DNA of 48,589 bases from the NCBI GenBank assembly GCA_025980325.1, contig JAICXQ010000012.1, positions 1 to 48,589 of the forward strand. The letters are read 5' to 3'. The notes under the pieces were generated by a model. It did not search any database. It was not told the origin of the DNA and was given only the letters and a program-made list of their open reading frames with translations. The DNA is from Frankiales bacterium (GTDB lineage: Bacteria; Actinomycetota; Actinomycetes; JAFAQI01). Positions within the stretch are counted from its first letter, which is position 1. Each line of letters starts with the position of its first letter. The position numbers were made by a program, and so were the translations under genes. This document shows, piece by piece, positions 44,540-48,589 of the stretch.

Positions 44540-46189
44540 TTGGAGCCTGCCATCAAGCATGTCGCCGCGCTCGCGGTCCTCACGGGGGTACTTGCTACCG
44601 GCAGCGTCACCGGTGCGTCGGCCGGCACATCCGCCGGCACCGGGCCGGTCGTCCACCAGTTCAGCACTGCCGCCGCGGATGAGGTCTCGGTGTCGCCGCT
44701 CGCCGCCACGTCCCAGGACTGCGGCGCGCCCTCGAGCACGGCGGTGCCCAACGGCCAGCCGATCGTCGTGTCGCTGCCGCCGGTCGCGCCGTTCACGGTG
44801 GGCAAGATCAACCCCTACGTCTGGCGGCACCCACTGGACACGAACGGCGGCTGGCGGCTGACGTTCGAGGCGTTCATGTACCTGCCGCCGCTCGCGGTCC
44901 GCGCCGCCCGGGACGGGCAGAGCTTGTCGCTGAACACGATCGTCAATCAGGTGGTCGCGTTCCACACACAGAACCCCGACCCCGACTCGAACGCGTACGG
45001 CTGGGACGAAGGCACCGCGGAACGCCGGCTGCAGACCGAGAACTGCCTCTACTCGCTCACGCACAGCTCGCGGCTCGTGCCGGGCATGACCGCGGACGCG
45101 AAGGTGCAGTTCGGCTGGCGTTACTACGGCCCGCCGAACCGCCCGGTGCACAACCACGGCCTGATGGCGAACCTGCGCGTGCTGCGCGCCGGCGAATTGC
45201 TCGGCCACTCGACGTGGGTGAGCCTCGCGCTCGGCCGGATGGCGCACGAGGCGCCGCTCGCGTTCTCGGCGGCCGGCACGTCGTGGGAGCAGTCCTCGGG
45301 TTACCAGAAGTTCAACGTCGACTTGTGGCAGCAGGCCGCCGACCAACTGGCCTTGCATCCCGCGTACGCGGCGACGACCGCGGCGATCCGCGCCATCACC
45401 GCGAAGGCGATCCGGGTCGAGGGTTGGTTCACCGAGCCGGACGGCAAGTTCGTCCAGATCGGTGATGCGGATCGGACGCCCGGTGCCACGTCGGAGACCA
45501 GGGCCGGCACCTTCCGCGACGACGCGGCGGGATATGCCATGGGCCGCTGGTCGCGCACCGATCCGCTGACGACGTACTACACGATCCGCTACGGGCCGTC
45601 CCGGCGCGCGCATGGCCACGACGACCGCGGCGGCCTCACCTGGACCACCGACGGCAGCCGCGTGCTCGTCGGCCCGGGTCGCTACGACTACGGCACCGTG
45701 TCGATCGACAACTGGCGAACGAGCCCGATCGCGCAGAACGTGGCCATCCCGCTCACCGGCAGCTACAACGACAACGCGTCCGCGCGGATGGCGGCCGAGA
45801 CCATCGAGGCACCGGCTCGCGCGTACGGCGTCGTGGATCTGCTGTACGGCCGCACGCACACGCGCAACTTCGACTTCGTGAACGCGACCCACAAACTGGT
45901 CGTCCGCGACTACTTCTCCGGTGGTGCGGCGTTCCGGCAGTACTGGCACCTCGACCCGTCGTGGCGCTGGGTCAGCACCTCGCCGGGCGGCACGGCCCTG
46001 CTGTTCAAGAACGCGGCCGGCCGGCACCTGACCATCCGGACGACCGGCCGGCTCTACAGCCTGCGGCGCGGCTCGACCTCGCCGTACGCGGGCTGGAACT
46101 TCCCGTCGTACGGCGTCAAGGCCGCGGCCTACCAGATCGCGATCCGCTCCTACGGGACCTCGGTCACGACCACGTTCACCGTGACCTGA
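44540..46189 (+). CDS. Secreted heparinase II/III-like protein
   Basis: The protein is probably a secreted polysaccharide lyase. After a signal peptide (cleavage near GASAGT, residue 29) a helical alpha/alpha-barrel part (residues 80-300) precedes a beta-sandwich with HGHDDRGGLTW near residue 357, the usual heparinase II/III histidine region. Tyrosine and histidine in FGWRYYGPPNRPVHNHGLM near 190 are possible catalytic residues. The start is uncertain: TTG at 44540 gives 549 residues, but a GGAG at 44542-44545 sits 6 nt before an ATC at 44552, which would give a more typical signal peptide. The target polymer is unknown. Confidence 0.82.
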   Translation: MEPAIKHVAALAVLTGVLATGSVTGASAGTSAGTGPVVHQFSTAAADEVSVSPLAATSQDCGAPSSTAVPNGQPIVVSLPPVAPFTVGKINPYVWRHPLDTNGGWRLTFEAFMYLPPLAVRAARDGQSLSLNTIVNQVVAFHTQNPDPDSNAYGWDEGTAERRLQTENCLYSLTHSSRLVPGMTADAKVQFGWRYYGPPNRPVHNHGLMANLRVLRAGELLGHSTWVSLALGRMAHEAPLAFSAAGTSWEQSSGYQKFNVDLWQQAADQLALHPAYAATTAAIRAITAKAIRVEGWFTEPDGKFVQIGDADRTPGATSETRAGTFRDDAAGYAMGRWSRTDPLTTYYTIRYGPSRRAHGHDDRGGLTWTTDGSRVLVGPGRYDYGTVSIDNWRTSPIAQNVAIPLTGSYNDNASARMAAETIEAPARAYGVVDLLYGRTHTRNFDFVNATHKLVVRDYFSGGAAFRQYWHLDPSWRWVSTSPGGTALLFKNAAGRHLTIRTTGRLYSLRRGSTSPYAGWNFPSYGVKAAAYQIAIRSYGTSVTTTFTVT

Positions 46190-46192
46190 GGA

Positions 46193-46687
46193 CTACCGGT
46201 AGGTGTAGGACCAGCTGACGTTGGCGTTCGGCTCGCCGATGAGGTTGCAGACCTCGATGCTGACCTTGCCCTTCTTCAGGCCCGAGGTGTAGGTCTCCTC
46301 GTGCGAGGTCTCGCCGTTGGACGCGTCGATCTCGCTGCCGGCCGAGTTGAGGATCGCGAGGTCCCAGTCGGTCTTGCCCTTGCCGGTCGGGTCCGGGCTG
46401 TCGAGGACGACGTGCAGGGTTCCGCTGCCGGGCAGCGACAGCGGGTGAATGTCGACCGACTTGCCGCCGGCGTCGACCCCCTGGCAGGTGTGCGGCGTCG
46501 ACCCGGGCACCTGGAGTTCGGCGTCGATGGTCGGATCGGGGACGAGCTGGACCGCGTACGACCCCTTGATGCTCTTGAGCTTCGGCGGGGCCTTCTTGGT
46601 GGTCTTCGCGACCGCGCCGGTGGCGGACACGGCCGCAAGGGCGAGCGTGGCAACGGTGAGGGCGGCGATCTGCCGACGGCGTGACAT
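46193..46687 (-). CDS. Small secreted protein
   Basis: The function is unknown. A signal peptide covers residues 1-28 (ending GAVAKT). The mature part, 136 residues, starts with a lysine-rich piece (TTKKAPPKLKSIKG) and then looks like a beta-sandwich (LHVVLDSPDPTGKGKTDWDLAIL, YTSGLKKGKVSIEVCNL). Two cysteines (HTCQG and EVCNL) may pair. This resembles pre-peptidase C-terminal or P-type jelly-roll domains. ATG at 46687 has GGAG upstream. A tandem GGGAC repeat lies upstream in its leader or promoter. It converges on the heparinase-like gene with 3 bp between them. Confidence 0.78.
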   Translation of the reverse strand: MSRRRQIAALTVATLALAAVSATGAVAKTTKKAPPKLKSIKGSYAVQLVPDPTIDAELQVPGSTPHTCQGVDAGGKSVDIHPLSLPGSGTLHVVLDSPDPTGKGKTDWDLAILNSAGSEIDASNGETSHEETYTSGLKKGKVSIEVCNLIGEPNANVSWSYTYR

Positions 46688-46703
46688 AGCTACTCCGCAT
46701 GAT

Positions 46704-46723
46704 GGGACGGGACGGGACGGGAC
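46704..46723. repeat. GGGAC tandem repeat, four copies
   Basis: Four perfect GGGAC units lie 17-36 bp upstream of the small secreted protein gene, between a possible -10 box (TACTGT on the reverse strand, 46727-46722) and the ribosome binding site. Change in copy number would alter the leader. Confidence 0.9.
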
Positions 46724-46775
46724 AGTACGGTTACCGACCAGTTCGACGCCGTATCCGCGAAGTCCTGCCCTTCGA

Positions 46776-47942
46776 TCAGGGCGCCGGCCGCAGGATGTCC
46801 GCGGTGACGTCGCCGAGGCTGCGCGCGCCGGCCAGCGCCATCGACAGGTCGAACTCCGCCAGCAGCGAGCGCAGCACGTGCGCGACACCGGCCTCGCCGC
46901 CGAGGCCCAGGCCGTAGACGTACGGGCGGCCGACGAGCACCGCCTTCGCGCCGAGCGCCAGCGCTTTGATGACGTCGGAGCCGGTGCGCACGCCGGAGTC
47001 GAGCAGCACCGTGACCCGGTCGCCGACCGCGGCCACGACCTCCGGCAGCGCGTCGAGCGAGGCGATCTCGCCGTCGATCTGGCGGCCGCCGTGGTTGCTC
47101 ACGACGATGCCGTCGACACCGGCGTCGGCCGCCATCCGCGCGTCGTCGGGGTGCAGCACGCCCTTGAGCACGAGCGGGCCGTCCCACTGCTCGCGCAGCC
47201 ATTCGAGCTCGGTCCAGGTCTTCGCCGGGTCGCCGAACATGCCCATCCAGCGCAGCACGGACGAGGTCGGATCCTCGTCCGGCGACTTCTCCAAGCCGGC
47301 CAGGAACGCCGGGTCCGACTCGTAGTTCGCCAGGCCCATCCGGTGCAGGAACGGCAGGTAGCCACGCGACAGGTCGCGCGGCCGCCAGGCCAGGATGAAC
47401 GTGTCGAGGGTGACGACGAGCGCGCCGTACCCGGCCTGCTTCGCCCGGCCGACGAGCGACGCCGCGACCTCCCGATCGCGCGGCCAGTAGAGCTGGAACC
47501 ACTTCGGCCCGCCGCCGGTCTTCGCGACGTCCTCCAACGTGTACGACGAGACCGTCGAGAGCACCATCGGCAAGCCGAGCGCGCCGGCCGCGCGGGCGAC
47601 GGCCAGCTCGGCCTCGGCGTGCACGATGCCCTGCACGCCGACCGGCGCGAGTGCGACCGGCGCGGGGAACGCCGTACCGAGGAGCGTCGAGGACAGGTCG
47701 CGGGTCGACACGTCGCGCAAGAACCGCGGCACGATCCGCCAGCGGTCGAACGCGGCCCGGTTGGCCCGCGCGGTCGACTCGGTGCCGGCGCTGCCGGCGA
47801 CATAACCGAACGGCTCGGGATCCATCCGCTCGCGCGCGAGGTCTTCCAATCCACCCGGCTCGCACGGCAGCTCCGGGAACGTACCGGCCAGGCCGTGCAG
47901 GTAGATCTCGTTCTGGTAGTTGGCGAAAGGTTGCTCACTCAC
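46776..47942 (-). CDS. FMN-dependent alpha-hydroxy-acid oxidase (lactate 2-monooxygenase-like)
   Basis: The protein oxidises an alpha-hydroxy acid such as L-lactate with FMN. The catalytic histidine is in SNHGGRQIDG (near residue 288), LLDSGVRTGSDVIKALALGAKAV (near 318) binds FMN phosphate, and the N-terminal FMN strand PVALAPVGVQGIVH is near residue 95. The 388-residue length and GYLPFLHRMGLANY near 190 resemble mycobacterial lactate 2-monooxygenase. GTG at 47942 has AATGCT 7 nt upstream. The gene diverges from the biotin carboxylase gene by 34 bp. Confidence 0.92.
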   Translation of the reverse strand: MSEQPFANYQNEIYLHGLAGTFPELPCEPGGLEDLARERMDPEPFGYVAGSAGTESTARANRAAFDRWRIVPRFLRDVSTRDLSSTLLGTAFPAPVALAPVGVQGIVHAEAELAVARAAGALGLPMVLSTVSSYTLEDVAKTGGGPKWFQLYWPRDREVAASLVGRAKQAGYGALVVTLDTFILAWRPRDLSRGYLPFLHRMGLANYESDPAFLAGLEKSPDEDPTSSVLRWMGMFGDPAKTWTELEWLREQWDGPLVLKGVLHPDDARMAADAGVDGIVVSNHGGRQIDGEIASLDALPEVVAAVGDRVTVLLDSGVRTGSDVIKALALGAKAVLVGRPYVYGLGLGGEAGVAHVLRSLLAEFDLSMALAGARSLGDVTADILRPAP

Positions 47943-47964
47943 GGGCGCGAGCATTGCATCCCCG

Positions 47965-47970
47965 TAGAGT
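47965..47970 (+). promoter_or_regulatory. -10 box of leaderless biotin carboxylase gene
   Basis: TAGAGT is followed by 6 nt and the GTG at 47977, with no ribosome binding site. Confidence 0.5.
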
Positions 47971-47976
47971 TTCTCC

Positions 47977-48589
47977 GTGCGCAAGGTGCTGATCGCCAAT
48001 CGCGGCGAGATCGCGGTCCGCGTCGCGCGGGCCTGCCGGGACGCCGGCCTCGGCAGCGTCGCGGTGTACGCCGAGCCGGATCTCGACGCCCTGCACGTGC
48101 GCATGTCGGACGAGGCGTACGCACTCGGCGGCGCCACGCCGGCCGAGTCCTACCTCGACATCGCGAAGCTGCTCGACGTCGCGAAGCGAAGCGGCGCCGA
48201 CGCGGTCCACCCGGGGTACGGCTTCCTCGCCGAGAACTCCGCGTTCGCGACCGCGGTCCTCGACGCAGGACTCGTCTGGATCGGCCCGCCCCCGGCCGCG
48301 ATCGACGCGCTCGGCGACAAGGTCAAGGCCCGGCACATCGCGCAGGACGTCGGGGCACCGCTCGTGCCCGGCACCGCGGACCCCGTCGACGGCGTCGACG
48401 ACGTGATCGCGTTCGCCGACGAATACGGCCTGCCGATCGCGATCAAGGCCGCGTTCGGCGGCGGCGGGCGCGGCTTGAAGGTCGCCCGCAGCCGCGACGA
48501 GATCCCCGAGCTGTACGACAGCGCCGTGCGCGAAGCGGTGGCCGCGTTCGGCCGCGGCGAGTGCTTCGTCGAGCGTTACCTCGACCAGC
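47977..48589 (+). CDS. accA3: Acetyl/propionyl-CoA carboxylase biotin carboxylase subunit, 5' part
   Basis: This is the alpha subunit that carboxylates biotin with ATP and bicarbonate. Only the first 204 residues are in the window. [18 protein letters not shown] at residues 3-20 and [14 protein letters not shown] near 73 are the biotin carboxylase N-terminal signatures. [16 protein letters not shown] near 158 is the ATP-grasp glycine loop. The symbol follows mycobacterial accA3 (Rv3285) by recalled synteny. It probably forms complexes with AccD5-AccE5 and perhaps the other carboxyltransferase at 36 kb. The biotin carrier domain lies beyond the window edge. Confidence 0.94.
   Translation, partial: MRKVLIANRGEIAVRVARACRDAGLGSVAVYAEPDLDALHVRMSDEAYALGGATPAESYLDIAKLLDVAKRSGADAVHPGYGFLAENSAFATAVLDAGLVWIGPPPAAIDALGDKVKARHIAQDVGAPLVPGTADPVDGVDDVIAFADEYGLPIAIKAAFGGGGRGLKVARSRDEIPELYDSAVREAVAAFGRGECFVERYLDQ

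Noticed and set aside
1-48589. CRISPR arrays, tRNA or rRNA genes, insertion sequences
   Set aside because: No regularly spaced repeats, cloverleaf sequences, rRNA motifs or transposase-like proteins were seen; all gaps between genes are under about 230 bp.

Overview
The window comes from a very GC-rich actinobacterium. Markers visible in the sequence are a WhiB protein, an RbpA-type RNA polymerase-binding protein, an acyl-CoA carboxylase epsilon subunit, coenzyme F420 genes, a TIGR03089 protein and a menaquinone pathway. From memory, the gene order resembles the Mycobacterium tuberculosis stretch Rv3260c to Rv3285 (whiB2, fbiA, fbiB, manB, fadE25, purE, purK, gtrA-like, PH-domain gene, birA, accD5, accE5, accA3), with rearrangements and insertions. 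No mycolate or arabinogalactan genes are seen. Large secreted SpoIID and PGRP-amidase proteins suggest a non-mycobacterial lineage, perhaps Frankiales-like; that placement is a guess. No tRNA, rRNA, CRISPR array, transposase or phage gene was found.

Layout. 1-4.1 kb: a glycosyltransferase cut by the window edge, whiB, and a long coiled-coil protein with a lysine/alanine/proline tail. 4.1-8.4 kb: F420 synthesis, with fbiC divergent from fbiA-fbiB; FbiB here has only its ligase half. 8.4-12.4 kb: an AlkA-like glycosylase, a DUF3105 membrane protein, a sugar-nucleotide transferase and a GT4 glycosyltransferase. 12.4-17.9 kb: secreted cell-wall proteins, a SpoIID protein interrupted by an in-frame TAG and a 919-residue PGRP amidase. 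18-24.6 kb: TIGR03089, the ScoAB CoA-transferase, a methyltransferase, a secreted glycosidase-like protein, a FadE25-like dehydrogenase and UDP-glucose dehydrogenase. 24.7-32.8 kb: menaquinone genes menE, menA, menC, menD and menF, with a lipoprotein coupled to menD and a secreted LVIVD protein. 32.8-35.6 kb: purE, purK and an acyl-CoA dehydrogenase in a tightly coupled chain ending in menF. 35.7-40.5 kb: GtrA, a carboxyltransferase, a DUF2269-like membrane protein, HMG-CoA lyase and a class III nucleotidyl cyclase. 40.5-44.4 kb: cold-shock protein with a structured leader, RbpA, PH-domain protein, BirA, and AccD5-AccE5. 44.5-48.6 kb: a heparinase-like secreted protein, a small secreted protein, a lactate-oxidising flavoenzyme and the start of a biotin carboxylase.

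The genes are packed tightly. Same-strand neighbours often overlap by 1-11 bases, two convergent pairs share a CTAG at their stops, and several divergent pairs are only 17-37 bp apart. At least nine genes have a TANNNT hexamer 6-8 nt before the start codon and no clear ribosome binding site, which fits leaderless transcription. The most unusual items are a possible pseudoknotted leader RNA before the TIGR03089 gene, the amber codon inside the SpoIID gene, overlapping opposed -10 boxes between birA and accD5, a terminator hairpin in the cspA leader, and an FbiB without its reductase domain whose 3' end is made of palindromic repeats.
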